Assembly (NCBI GenBank): GCA_014379405.1 | Contig: JACMLU010000004.1 | Coordinates: 62,001-126,000, forward strand | Direction of reading: 5' to 3' | DNA length: 64,000 nucleotides | DNA from: Flavobacterium sp. | GTDB lineage: Bacteria; Bacteroidota; Bacteroidia; Flavobacteriales; Flavobacteriaceae | In this document: piece by piece, positions 10,089-18,267 of the stretch | How the letters are laid out: the number at the start of each line of letters is the position of its first letter | Numbering within the stretch: position 1 is the stretch's first letter | Program-made: the position numbers and the translations under genes | Notes under the pieces: generated by a model | What the model saw: only the letters and a program-made list of their open reading frames with translations | Told to the model about the DNA's origin: nothing | The model's database searches: none

Positions 10089-10152
10089 TTTTTAGTTGGG
10101 AGTATGGAAGTTTGAAGAAGGTGGGATTTTAAAAAAAAATTAAAATATAGAT

Positions 10153-10485
10153 ATGCATATAGAGTTATCTAAAGACAAAAGATATTACAGCATTGGCGAA
10201 GTTGCCAAGGCTTTTGATGTGAATGCCTCGCTTATTCGATTTTGGGATAGTGAATTTGATATTCTAAAACCAAAGAAAAACGCCAAAGGAAACCGAATGT
10301 TTACGCCCGAAGACGTGAAAAACCTGCAATTAATTTATCATTTGGTAAAAGAAAGAGGATTTACACTTGAAGGTGCCAGAACGCATTTGAAAGAAGGCCA
10401 AAAGAAAACCTTGGATAAATATGACATTATCAGCAAACTGGAAAGTATAAAAGTACAGTTGACGAATATCAAGAATGAACTTTAG
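10153..10485 (+). CDS. MerR-family transcriptional regulator
   Basis: The 110-aa protein starts with a MerR-type winged helix-turn-helix (YYSIGEVAKAFDVNASLIRFWDSEFDILKPKKNAKGNRMFTPED is the region 12-55, with the Trp in place of Tyr in the RYW/E motif). A short helical tail probably mediates dimerisation. There is no effector-binding domain and no metal-binding Cys, so the signal is unknown. This short form next to a peptidase M23 gene is common in Flavobacteriaceae as far as I recall. Confidence 0.88.
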   Translation: MHIELSKDKRYYSIGEVAKAFDVNASLIRFWDSEFDILKPKKNAKGNRMFTPEDVKNLQLIYHLVKERGFTLEGARTHLKEGQKKTLDKYDIISKLESIKVQLTNIKNEL

Positions 10486-10543
10486 ATTTTTGATTGCAGA
10501 TTTTAAAACAGAAAATAAATACTAAACTTTAAATTAAACAAAA

Positions 10544-11131
10544 ATGGATTTTAAAAAATTTTTACCTTGGATTATTGGAATTGGATTAATATTAGTCATC
10601 GCTTTTTGGGTAATGGGTGTAATGAATACAGGCCTGCAAAAAGACCAAGCTGTAAATAAAGAATGGGGAAATGTAAACACTGCTTACCAAAGAAGAAATG
10701 ATTTGATTGGCAATCTTGTAAACACTGTAAAAGGTGCTGCCGATTTCGAAAAAAGCACTTTGACAGCAGTAATCGAAGCAAGAGCAAAAGCTACTTCGGT
10801 AACTATTGATCCTGCAAATGTTACTCCAGAACAATTAGCTGCGTTTAATTCAGCTCAAAGTGGCGTTAGTAGCTCTTTATCAAAACTATTAGTATCAGTA
10901 GAGCGTTACCCAGAATTGAAAGCCAATGAAAACTTCTTGAAATTACAAGACGAATTAGCCAGTACCGAAAATCAAATTCTTACGGCCCGAACTCGTTTTA
11001 ACGAATCGGTTTTAGATTACAATGGTTATGTTTTGGCAATGCCACAAAGTATCTTTTTAGGAAAATACAAAGAAAAACCATATTTCAAAGCGGTTGAAGG
11101 CGCTGACAAACCTGTTGAAGTAAAATTCTAA
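10544..11131 (+). CDS. lemA: LemA family protein
   Basis: The 195-aa protein has one N-terminal transmembrane helix (about 8-27) followed by the LemA helical domain, recognisable from VNKEWGNVNTAYQRRNDLIGNLV and YNGYVLAMPQSIFLGKYKEKPYF. LemA proteins are membrane-anchored; their exact role is unclear. It leads a cluster with two TPM-domain proteins, the usual partners, spaced 55 bp and then overlapping, so the three are probably co-transcribed. Confidence 0.93.
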   Translation: MDFKKFLPWIIGIGLILVIAFWVMGVMNTGLQKDQAVNKEWGNVNTAYQRRNDLIGNLVNTVKGAADFEKSTLTAVIEARAKATSVTIDPANVTPEQLAAFNSAQSGVSSSLSKLLVSVERYPELKANENFLKLQDELASTENQILTARTRFNESVLDYNGYVLAMPQSIFLGKYKEKPYFKAVEGADKPVEVKF

Positions 11132-11141
11132 ACCTCCCCAA

Positions 11142-11158
11142 CCCCTCCAAAGGAGGGG
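11142..11158. repeat. Short GC-rich hairpin in lemA-TPM spacer
   Basis: CCCCTCC and GGAGGGG form a 7-bp GC stem with a 3-base loop in otherwise AT-rich DNA, followed by CTTT. It may be a weak intra-operon terminator or a small extragenic palindrome. Confidence 0.45.
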
Positions 11159-11186
11159 CTTTAAAAGAAATTTAAAATTATTACAG

Positions 11187-11624
11187 ATGTCAAAAGTAGA
11201 AGATTTTTTAACCAAAGAAGAAGAACAAGCGATTGTTGAAGCTATTCGTATGGCTGAAAAGGAAACTTCTGGCGAGATTAGAGTTCACATAGAAAAAACA
11301 ACTTCCAAAGTTCCTTATGATAGGGCTTTGGAAGTTTTTCACGAATTAGGGATGGATGCAACCGAACTCAAAAATGGGGTTTTGATTTATCTGGCCGTAG
11401 AAGACCATAATTTTGTGATTTGTGGAGATAAAGGTATTAATGAAGTAGTTCCATCAGATTTTTGGGATTGCACCAAAGATGTTATGGCTGCTGAATTCAA
11501 AACTGGAAATTTCAAGCAAGGATTAATTGACGGAATTAAAAGAGCCGGAGAACAGTTACAAAAATACTTTCCTTTTCACGAAAGTGACACGAATGAATTA
11601 TCAAACGAAATATCTAAAGGATAA
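11187..11624 (+). CDS. TPM-domain protein (short, cytoplasmic type)
   Basis: The 145-aa protein is a single TPM domain, seen in EAIRMAEKETSGEIRVHIE and NGVLIYLAVEDHNFVICGDKGINEVV, without signal peptide or transmembrane segment. The domain is found in photosystem II repair factors and in bacterial membrane-associated proteins; the bacterial function is not settled. Its stop overlaps the next start (TAATG at 11622-11626), so translation is coupled to the second TPM protein. Confidence 0.88.
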   Translation: MSKVEDFLTKEEEQAIVEAIRMAEKETSGEIRVHIEKTTSKVPYDRALEVFHELGMDATELKNGVLIYLAVEDHNFVICGDKGINEVVPSDFWDCTKDVMAAEFKTGNFKQGLIDGIKRAGEQLQKYFPFHESDTNELSNEISKG

Positions 11625-12433
11625 TGTTATTACAAAAAAAGATTACTTCAATTTTCCTGAAACTACTCGTTTGTTTCCTGTTTACACAAATTAGTTTTGC
11701 CCAATTTGACATTCCTAAAAAACCAGATTTCCAAACTTCGGTTTATGATTATGCCAAAGTTTTAAGTGCTGATGAAAAAACGCAATTAGAAGAAAAACTC
11801 ATTCGCTATTCTGATTCTACCTCAACCCAAATTGTAGTTATCACCATCGAAAGTTTGAAAGGTGAAGACATAGGGATTTTGGCTCCAAAATGGGGACAAA
11901 CCTGGGGCATTGGCGGAAGTAAAGAAAATGACAATGGCGTTATTATTTTATTGGCAAAAGCCGAAAGAAAAATTTGGATTTCACCGGGTTATGGTCTTGA
12001 AGACAAATTAACTGCTGGAATTGGAGGAGAAATCACTCGTAACATCATCATTCCCGAATTTAAAGCTGGAAGTTATTACAGAGGTTTAGACAAAGGTGCC
12101 GATGCTCTTTTTGATGTTTTCAAAGGCAAATATAAAGGTGAAAGAAAACAATCTAAGGGGAAAAATTTTCCTATTTTACCAATAATAATTATAGTTGTCA
12201 TTATTCTTGTATTGGCATCCAAAAACAAAAAAGGTGGTGGAAATTCCGGAAATTCAGGTGGTGGACCAAGTTTGATGGATGTAATTCTTTTAAGTAGTTT
12301 AGGTCGAAACATTGGCGGAGGTGGATTTGGTGGTGGATCATCAGGTGGTGGATTTGGTGGCGGAGGCGGAGGTTTCGGCGGCGGATTTGGCGGTGGAGGA
12401 TTCTCTGGTGGTGGTTCTGGCGGAAGTTGGTAG
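11624..12433 (+). CDS. TPM-domain membrane protein with Gly-rich tail
   Basis: The 269-aa protein has a signal peptide (about 1-26, ending ISFAQ), a TPM domain (about 35-160, with YDYAKVLSADEK and WGIGGSKENDNGVIILLA), a transmembrane helix (about 184-200) and a C-terminal tail made almost only of Gly, Ser and Phe. This is the YgcG-type plan. The low-complexity tail is normal for the family. Translationally coupled to the previous gene; part of the lemA cluster. Confidence 0.9.
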   Translation: MLLQKKITSIFLKLLVCFLFTQISFAQFDIPKKPDFQTSVYDYAKVLSADEKTQLEEKLIRYSDSTSTQIVVITIESLKGEDIGILAPKWGQTWGIGGSKENDNGVIILLAKAERKIWISPGYGLEDKLTAGIGGEITRNIIIPEFKAGSYYRGLDKGADALFDVFKGKYKGERKQSKGKNFPILPIIIIVVIILVLASKNKKGGGNSGNSGGGPSLMDVILLSSLGRNIGGGGFGGGSSGGGFGGGGGGFGGGFGGGGFSGGGSGGSW

Positions 12434-12480
12434 AATAGTTTTCAGTGTTCAGATTATAATAAACAAAACAGTAATAAATA

Positions 12481-12966
12481 ATGGCTTCAAACCCTCCTAT
12501 TATTAAGCAAGTAGCTTGGGCCTCCCTGATTCCCCAGATTGCTTTTATACTTATATTAATTTCTATTTATAATCAATTTGGCTTTGAAGATGCAGGATTA
12601 TATGGAGCTCTGACCTATTTATTTCTTTCTATTGGTTTACGCTATTTTATTCCCGAAAATCATAGAAAAGGAATACAACTTACAAAAATTAATCAATTTG
12701 AAAAAGCTATTTCTGAATATGAAAAAAGCTATGAATTCTTTACCAAAAATGATTGGATCGACAAATATAGATTCATCACACTTTTAAGTTCTTCGAAAAT
12801 GAATTACAGAGAAATGGCATTATGCAATATCGCTTTCTGTTACAGCCAAATTGGAAATGGAACAAAAGCTATTGAATTTTACAAAAAAACTCTTGAAGAA
12901 TTTCCTGAAAATGGATTAGCACAAAGTGCCTTGAAAATGTTGAATTCAACAATCAATATTAAATAA
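12481..12966 (+). CDS. Membrane-anchored tetratricopeptide-like protein
   Basis: The 161-aa protein has two N-terminal transmembrane segments (about 12-30 and 37-55) and a soluble C-terminal half containing a TPR-like pattern (CNIAFCYSQIGNGTKAIEFYKKTLEEFPENGLAQSALKML, about 116-156). No specific function can be assigned. It lies 14 bp upstream of the Rrf2 gene, so they may share a transcript, though it more likely ends the lemA/TPM cluster. Confidence 0.75.
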   Translation: MASNPPIIKQVAWASLIPQIAFILILISIYNQFGFEDAGLYGALTYLFLSIGLRYFIPENHRKGIQLTKINQFEKAISEYEKSYEFFTKNDWIDKYRFITLLSSSKMNYREMALCNIAFCYSQIGNGTKAIEFYKKTLEEFPENGLAQSALKMLNSTINIK

Positions 12967-12980
12967 TTTAACCTCATAAT

Positions 12981-13394
12981 ATGTTATCACAAAAAACCAA
13001 ATATGCTCTTAAAGCCTTGCTTTATTTAGCTCAGCAAGAAGAAGGATACATTGCTAGGACTATCGAAATTGCCGAAGGAGCCAATATTCCCAAAAAGTTT
13101 TTGGAACAAATCTTATTGGAGTTAAAAAGAGGACATTTTGTTAGTAGCAAGCAAGGGAAATTAGGTGGTTATTATCTCATAAAATCAAAAAACACGATAA
13201 CTTTGGCAGATATTCATCGATTATTCGATGGCGCAATTGCACTTCTTCCTTGTGCTTCTTTAAACTTTTACGAACCTTGTTCGGATTGCACAACCGAGTC
13301 GGAATGCTCGCTACGACACGGATTACTTACTATTAGAGATGAAACTCTTAAAGCTATGCAAGGTATTACTATTGGTTCCTTAATTAAAAAATAA
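12981..13394 (+). CDS. Rrf2-family transcriptional regulator, candidate sulfur/cysteine regulator
   Basis: The 137-aa protein has the Rrf2 winged helix-turn-helix (KYALKALLYLAQQ, then IPKKFLEQILLELKRGHFVSSKQGKLGGYYL) and a C-terminal cluster of four Cys, C91, C100, C103 and C109, plus H113. Position and number resemble the Fe-S ligands of IscR (C92, C98, C104, H107), but the spacing differs, so an Fe-S cluster is possible and not proven. Rrf2 members such as CymR control cysteine metabolism. It stands directly upstream of a Cys/Met-rich leader ORF and a transport locus, so it is the obvious candidate regulator of both. Confidence 0.9.
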   Translation: MLSQKTKYALKALLYLAQQEEGYIARTIEIAEGANIPKKFLEQILLELKRGHFVSSKQGKLGGYYLIKSKNTITLADIHRLFDGAIALLPCASLNFYEPCSDCTTESECSLRHGLLTIRDETLKAMQGITIGSLIKK

Positions 13395-13412
13395 AAAAAT
13401 ATCTCATTAACC

Positions 13413-13426
13413 CTACTAATTATATA
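13413..13426 (+). promoter_or_regulatory. Candidate operator, copy 1 (CTACTAATTATATA)
   Basis: CTACTAATTATATA lies just upstream of the -7 box at 13437, where the -33 element should be. A 13/14 match (CTACTAATTACATA) recurs at 13616-13629 after the leader ORF. The repetition on both sides of the leader suggests a protein-binding site, with the neighbouring Rrf2 protein as first candidate. Confidence 0.4.
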
Positions 13427-13436
13427 GAATTAATTA

Positions 13437-13444
13437 TATATTTG
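13437..13444 (+). promoter_or_regulatory. -7 box of the leader/TonB receptor transcript
   Basis: TATATTTG matches TAnnTTTG. No TTG is found 19 bases upstream (ACT at 13415-13417), so the promoter lacks a good -33 element and may need activation or relief by a regulator bound at 13413-13426. Confidence 0.6.
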
Positions 13445-13485
13445 CACCGGAATAAAACCAATATTAACAAGACAAATTTAAATGT

Positions 13486-13596
13486 ATGAAAACGAATCAA
13501 AACAAATTCGCTTTTTTAAAAGAACAATCCCCAAAAAATGTAGTGCTAAAAATTGTAAAGCAAAATTATAATATGATGTGTATGTGTTGTCTTTAA
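13486..13596 (+). CDS. Sulfur-residue leader peptide (36 aa), candidate attenuator
   Basis: A 36-codon ORF begins at 13486 and ends with Met-Met-Cys-Met-Cys-Cys-Leu just before the TAA at 13594-13596: six sulfur amino acids in a row. It lies between the -7 box at 13437 and the TonB receptor start at 13644, so it occupies the 5' leader of that gene. The first 29 residues are Lys/Asn/Gln-rich with no recognisable domain. By analogy with amino-acid leader peptides, ribosomes short of charged tRNA-Cys or tRNA-Met would stall near the end and change expression of the downstream gene. No GC-rich terminator hairpin is visible after it, so control may be translational or Rho-dependent. No Shine-Dalgarno sequence is apparent. 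The ATG at 13482 in another frame gives a 29-codon alternative without this pattern. Confidence 0.7.
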   Translation: MKTNQNKFAFLKEQSPKNVVLKIVKQNYNMMCMCCL

Positions 13597-13615
13597 AAAA
13601 AATTTAATTTAAACT

Positions 13616-13629
13616 CTACTAATTACATA
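13616..13629 (+). promoter_or_regulatory. Candidate operator, copy 2 (CTACTAATTACATA)
   Basis: This copy matches 13413-13426 at 13 of 14 positions and lies 14 bp before the receptor start codon, in the untranslated region after the leader ORF. It could be a second protein site or part of an RNA structure. Confidence 0.35.
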
Positions 13630-13643
13630 TAATATATATAATA

Positions 13644-16244
13644 ATGAAAACAATTTATACAAAAACAATATCGACTTTAATTTTAATTTTAATTTTCTCA
13701 GCTTCTTATGGTCAAAACCTTTTAGAAGGTGAAGTTAAAAATGATGATAATTCACCTATAGAAGGTGTTAATATTATTGTAAAAGGAACTACCAATAATA
13801 CAACTTCAGATGTTAATGGTAAGTTTTCCATTCAAGCCAAAACACTACCATTTACAATTATTGTACAATACGCTGGTTACAATACAAAAGAACTTAAAAT
13901 AACCGAACTACCTACTAATATAAAACCTCTACAAATAACTATTTCTACTGGAGAGGAAAAAGTGTTATCTGAGGTAGTTGTTACATCAAGACGTAGAATA
14001 GAAAAAGTACAAGATATTCCAATTGCTGTATCAGTAGTAACAGGAAAACAAGCCGAACAAGCAGGAGCTTTTAACGTGAATCGCATCAAAGAACTCGTTC
14101 CATCTGTTCAATTGTATTCCTCAAATCCTAGAAACACAGGGATTAACATTCGCGGTTTAGGTTCTCCTTATGGACTTACAAATGACGGTATAGATCCAGG
14201 TGTTGGTTTTTATGTTGACGGTGTATATTATGCACGTCCAGCAGCAACAACTTTAGATTTTATTGATGTAGAACGAATTGAGGTGTTGCGTGGCCCACAA
14301 GGATCATTGTTTGGAAAAAACACGACTTCAGGTGCTTTCAACATCACTACTCGCAAACCTAGTTTTACTTCAGGAGCCAATTTTGAAGTGAGTTACGGAA
14401 ATTATGGCTACCTACAAGCCAAGGCTTCAATTACAGGGGCTTTAAGTGAAAAAATTGCCGGTAGACTTTCCTTTTCGGGTACACAACGCGATGGTTTAAT
14501 AGAAAATGTAGCAACTGGAAAATCTACCAATACTTTAAACAATCAAGGTATTAGAGGACAATTGCTTTATACTCCGTCTGAAAATACCAATATCACATTT
14601 GCGGCAGATATTACAACGCAACATAATGACGGATATGCACAAGTAGTGGCAGGTGTTGCTCCAACAAAAAGAGCCGCTTATCGCCAATTTAATGCCATCA
14701 TTGCCGATTTGAATTACCAACTTCCAAGCTTGAATGCATTTGATCGTAAGATTGACCATGATACTCCTTGGCGTTCAGGACAAGATTTGGGAGGTGCTTC
14801 GCTTAACATCGACACCAAAATTGGTGGAGGAACATTGACCTCAACTTCAGCTTGGCGTTTTTGGACTTGGGATCCATCTAATGATAGAGATTTCACAGGT
14901 TTGCAAGTTCTTGCCAAATCACAAAACCCATCAAGACAAACACAAATAACCCAAGAGATTCGTTATGCTGGTCAAATTACATCAAAATTAAGTGGCGTTG
15001 GTGGTGTGTTTTTTATAGACCAAACCTCAAAAACAAATGGTACAGAAGAATCTGGTAATGCTCAATGGAGATTTTCTCAACAAAGCGTTAGTTATACTCC
15101 TGCTGGTGGAGTTTCTACACCTGTACCATTAGCAAGATGGCAAACTCCTGGTCTTCTTGAAGGATATGGAATTAAAACCAATGCTAAAATACACTCAGTG
15201 AGTGCTGCTGTTTTCGGTCAATTGGACTGGGCTGTAACAGATCGTTTGCATGTATTACCAGGTTTACGATACAATTATGACAAGAAAGATGCAGATTACG
15301 ATCGTCAAACTTACGGAGGTCTTGTAACAACAGATCCTCAATTGCTTGCTATCAAAAAAGCTGTTTATACCAATCAAACTTTTTCATCAGATACTGATAA
15401 TACTGACTTTTCTGGAAATATAACAGTATCCTATAAAGCGACTGATAAAATAAATGCATATGCTACTTTTGCAAAAAGTTACAAACCAGTTGGCGTGAAT
15501 GTAGCGGGACTTCCTATTCCAGCAGCAGGTCAAACTTTAGCTGATCTTGCAGTAGTTAAGCCTGAAGATGTAAACCATTATGAATTTGGAGTAAAAACTT
15601 CTCCGCTAAAAAACTCAATATTAAACTTGACTTTCTTTAATACAGACATTAAAAACTTTCAAACCAATGTTCAAGCGGCTGAATTAGGTGTAAATCGTGG
15701 CTATCTTGCCAATGCAGATAAAGTACGAGTAAAAGGTGCTGAACTAGATGCAAGCTTTGTAGTTAACCAACATTTTTCGTTCAATGCAGCTGCAACTTAT
15801 ACTGACGGAAAATATGTTAAATTCACAAATGCGCCACTTCCATTAGAAGAAACAGGAGCTGCAGTATCCTATAAAGATGTTTCTGAAACTGACTTACCAG
15901 GCGTATCAAAATGGGCAGGAAGCCTTGGAGGTGAATATACTAAAAATGCTAAATTCTTCGGAAGCTTAGGTAAATTCTTCATCGCCCTTGATGGTTATGC
16001 TCGTTCTGAATTCTCTTCAAGCCCTTCTGCATCAACCTATCTAGTAGTTCCTGGTTACGCCATCTTTAATGGTCGTTTAGGTTTCCGTGTTGCAGATGGT
16101 TTATCTGCCCACATTTGGGGACGTAACCTTTTGGACAAAGATTATTACGAACAATTATTGCCTGCTGGTGGTAATTCTGGACATTATGCGGGTGTTTTAG
16201 GAGATCAAAGAACCTACGGAGTTACACTTCGTTACTCATTATAA
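13644..16244 (+). CDS. TonB-dependent receptor lacking Cys and internal Met
   Basis: The 866-aa protein has a signal peptide (about 1-23), a carboxypeptidase-regulatory-like domain (about 26-105), a plug domain (about 118-235, with NIRGLGSPYG and VERIEVLRGPQGSLFGKN) and a beta-barrel ending in the hydrophobic LRYSL. It should import a ligand across the outer membrane using TonB/ExbBD. It is not a SusC type, as no SusD follows. By eye the whole protein has no Cys and no Met except the initiator, which is very unlikely by chance in 866 residues and fits economy of sulfur in an abundant protein made during sulfur starvation. It is preceded by the Cys/Met leader and followed by a terminator-like hairpin, then the binding protein and ABC transporter genes. 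Confidence 0.95.
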   Translation: MKTIYTKTISTLILILIFSASYGQNLLEGEVKNDDNSPIEGVNIIVKGTTNNTTSDVNGKFSIQAKTLPFTIIVQYAGYNTKELKITELPTNIKPLQITISTGEEKVLSEVVVTSRRRIEKVQDIPIAVSVVTGKQAEQAGAFNVNRIKELVPSVQLYSSNPRNTGINIRGLGSPYGLTNDGIDPGVGFYVDGVYYARPAATTLDFIDVERIEVLRGPQGSLFGKNTTSGAFNITTRKPSFTSGANFEVSYGNYGYLQAKASITGALSEKIAGRLSFSGTQRDGLIENVATGKSTNTLNNQGIRGQLLYTPSENTNITFAADITTQHNDGYAQVVAGVAPTKRAAYRQFNAIIADLNYQLPSLNAFDRKIDHDTPWRSGQDLGGASLNIDTKIGGGTLTSTSAWRFWTWDPSNDRDFTGLQVLAKSQNPSRQTQITQEIRYAGQITSKLSGVGGVFFIDQTSKTNGTEESGNAQWRFSQQSVSYTPAGGVSTPVPLARWQTPGLLEGYGIKTNAKIHSVSAAVFGQLDWAVTDRLHVLPGLRYNYDKKDADYDRQTYGGLVTTDPQLLAIKKAVYTNQTFSSDTDNTDFSGNITVSYKATDKINAYATFAKSYKPVGVNVAGLPIPAAGQTLADLAVVKPEDVNHYEFGVKTSPLKNSILNLTFFNTDIKNFQTNVQAAELGVNRGYLANADKVRVKGAELDASFVVNQHFSFNAAATYTDGKYVKFTNAPLPLEETGAAVSYKDVSETDLPGVSKWAGSLGGEYTKNAKFFGSLGKFFIALDGYARSEFSSSPSASTYLVVPGYAIFNGRLGFRVADGLSAHIWGRNLLDKDYYEQLLPAGGNSGHYAGVLGDQRTYGVTLRYSL

Positions 16245-16253
16245 TAATTTCAA

Positions 16254-16289
16254 AAAAGTTGGCTCGATTATAATATCGAGCTGACTTTT
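16254..16289 (+). terminator. Terminator-like hairpin between receptor and binding protein
   Basis: A 15-bp stem (16254-16268 with 16275-16289, two G-T wobbles) ends in TTTT. It probably reduces readthrough, so the receptor is made in excess over the ABC transporter. Confidence 0.7.
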
Positions 16290-16328
16290 GAATTAAAGAT
16301 TAAATCACAACCAAATAAAAAAGACAAA

Positions 16329-17276
16329 ATGAAAACACATAAAAAAGTATTAATAACCTTAATTGTGCTAATATTAGCAAACATTAGCCCCAACAAAGTT
16401 ACAGCACAAGAATTATCAGGAAACATAAGTATCTCAGGAGCTTTTGCATTATACCCTATTACAGTAAAATGGGCCGAGGAATTCAAAAAAACACATCCAA
16501 AAGTTAAAATAGACATTCAAGCTGGCGGCGCAGGAAAAGGAATAACCGACGTGTTATCCAAAGTAACCGACATTGGATTGGTTTCTCGTGAACTAAATCC
16601 TGCCGAATTCAAAAAAGGAGCTTTTGCCATTGCCGTAACTAAAGATGCGGTAATCCCAACGATAAGCGCAATAAGTCCATATAAAGCTGAATTGTATAAA
16701 AGAGGAGTGAAAAAAGAAGCCTTCAACAATATATTCATCACGGGAAAATACAAAACCTGGAATACTTTAGGTTTCAAAACCGCAGCGCCAATCCACGTTT
16801 ACACACGATCGGATGCCGCAGGAGCTGCCGAAACTTGGGCTAGTTATTTTGGCAAAAAACAAGAAGACTTACAAGGAGTTGCTGTATTTGGAGATCCAGG
16901 ATTGGCTCAAGCCGTAAAAAGAGACCCTTCTGGTTTAGGTTTCAACAACATCGTTTACATCTATGATGCAAAAACCAACAAAGCCACCAATGGAATTGTT
17001 CCCGTGCCTATCGACCTTAACAACAATGGCAAACTAGACGCCAATGAAAATTTTTATGGAGATATCGACAAATTGATTACAGCCATTGTTTCTGGAAAAT
17101 ATCCATCGCCGCCAGCCAGAGACTTGTATTTTGTAACTTCTGGAAAACCGAGAAATCCTGCTGTTAAAGCCTTTATAAAATATATTCTTACCGACGGTCA
17201 AAAATATGTTTCGGAAGCGGGATACATTAAACTTTCAAGTGAAAAATTGAAAAAAGAGTTGGGGAAAGTAAAATAA
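16329..17276 (+). CDS. PstS-like periplasmic binding protein lacking Cys and internal Met
   Basis: The 315-aa protein has a signal peptide (about 1-27) and a PBP-like (PstS-type) fold, seen in the opening ISGAFALYPITVKWAEEFKK and in QAGGAGKGITDVLSKVTDIGLVSREL. True phosphate-binding proteins carry a Ser/Thr-rich loop (G-S/A-G/S-S-T/S) at this first position to bind phosphate; here it reads GAFALYP, so the ligand is probably different. Like the receptor upstream, it has no Cys and only the initiator Met. Two permeases and an ATPase follow in the same direction. I infer an oxyanion or organosulfur ligand; sulfate, sulfonate and tungstate-type ligands cannot be separated from sequence alone. Confidence 0.85.
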   Translation: MKTHKKVLITLIVLILANISPNKVTAQELSGNISISGAFALYPITVKWAEEFKKTHPKVKIDIQAGGAGKGITDVLSKVTDIGLVSRELNPAEFKKGAFAIAVTKDAVIPTISAISPYKAELYKRGVKKEAFNNIFITGKYKTWNTLGFKTAAPIHVYTRSDAAGAAETWASYFGKKQEDLQGVAVFGDPGLAQAVKRDPSGLGFNNIVYIYDAKTNKATNGIVPVPIDLNNNGKLDANENFYGDIDKLITAIVSGKYPSPPARDLYFVTSGKPRNPAVKAFIKYILTDGQKYVSEAGYIKLSSEKLKKELGKVK

Positions 17277-17361
17277 CATTCTTCTAAATAAAACATCCAC
17301 TCTAAGCAATAACATAACACAAGCGGTATACATTTTTACTGGGGTGGTTTATTACAATTAA

Positions 17362-18255
17362 ATGAAAAACATAAGACTACTCAAAGACAGCTTCGTCAGC
17401 AAATCATTCCTGACACTCACTATCTTGTCCATTTCGACTGTGGTATTGATTGGGCTGGGATTGTTCTATAAATCAATGCCCATTTTAAACAGTACTTCCC
17501 TTTATAATTTATTATTCTCGTCCGAATGGAAACCTTTCAAAGAAGCCTTCGGATTTTATCCTTTTATTGTTGGAACACTTTGGGTAACCGCAATTTCCAT
17601 TATTATCGCTTTGCCTCTATCAATGCTAACGGCGATTTATCTTTCGGAATACGCTCACATTCGAATACGAAAATTGGTTTTGCCTTTAATCGAATTGCTC
17701 TCAGGTATTCCACCAGTTCTTTATGGTGTTTGGGGTGTTTTGGTCATTATTCCTTTGATACAAGATCATATTGCACCACATTTTGTTGAGTTCACAACGG
17801 GTTATTCCGTATTGGCGGGAGGAATTGTTTTGGCGATTATGATTTTCCCACTCATCATCAGTATCGTGATTGAAGTGTTTGACAATGTACCGCAAGACTT
17901 GCGAAATGCTTCCTTGTCATTGGGAGCAACACAATGGCAAACCACCAAAAAAGTAGTGCTTCGAAAATCGACTGACGGAATTGTGGCGGCAGTAGTCCTA
18001 GCCATTTCTAGAGCCTTTGGAGAAACTATCGCCGTTTTGATGGTCTGCGGGAATTTGGCACAAGTACCGCAAAGTTTGTTCGATTCAGCTTATCCACTGC
18101 CAGCACTTATCGCCAATAATTATGGTGAAATGATGTCCATACCGATGTATGATTCCGCATTGATGTTTGCTGCTCTGCTCCTATTTGTCATCATATTTTT
18201 ATTCAATGCGATCTCGAGAATTATTTTATACCGAATCGAAAAAAGAAACAACTAA
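17362..18255 (+). CDS. PstC-like ABC transporter permease
   Basis: The 297-aa protein has about six transmembrane helices and a cytoplasmic coupling loop of the ABC importer permease type (LRNASLSLGATQWQTTKKVVLRKSTDGI, about 187-214, with the EAA-like pattern). It most resembles PstC of phosphate importers. Met content is normal for a membrane protein, unlike the two upstream proteins. It lies 85 bp after the binding protein and 12 bp before the second permease, so the transporter genes form one operon. Confidence 0.9.
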   Translation: MKNIRLLKDSFVSKSFLTLTILSISTVVLIGLGLFYKSMPILNSTSLYNLLFSSEWKPFKEAFGFYPFIVGTLWVTAISIIIALPLSMLTAIYLSEYAHIRIRKLVLPLIELLSGIPPVLYGVWGVLVIIPLIQDHIAPHFVEFTTGYSVLAGGIVLAIMIFPLIISIVIEVFDNVPQDLRNASLSLGATQWQTTKKVVLRKSTDGIVAAVVLAISRAFGETIAVLMVCGNLAQVPQSLFDSAYPLPALIANNYGEMMSIPMYDSALMFAALLLFVIIFLFNAISRIILYRIEKRNN

Positions 18256-18267
18256 TCCAAAATCAAA

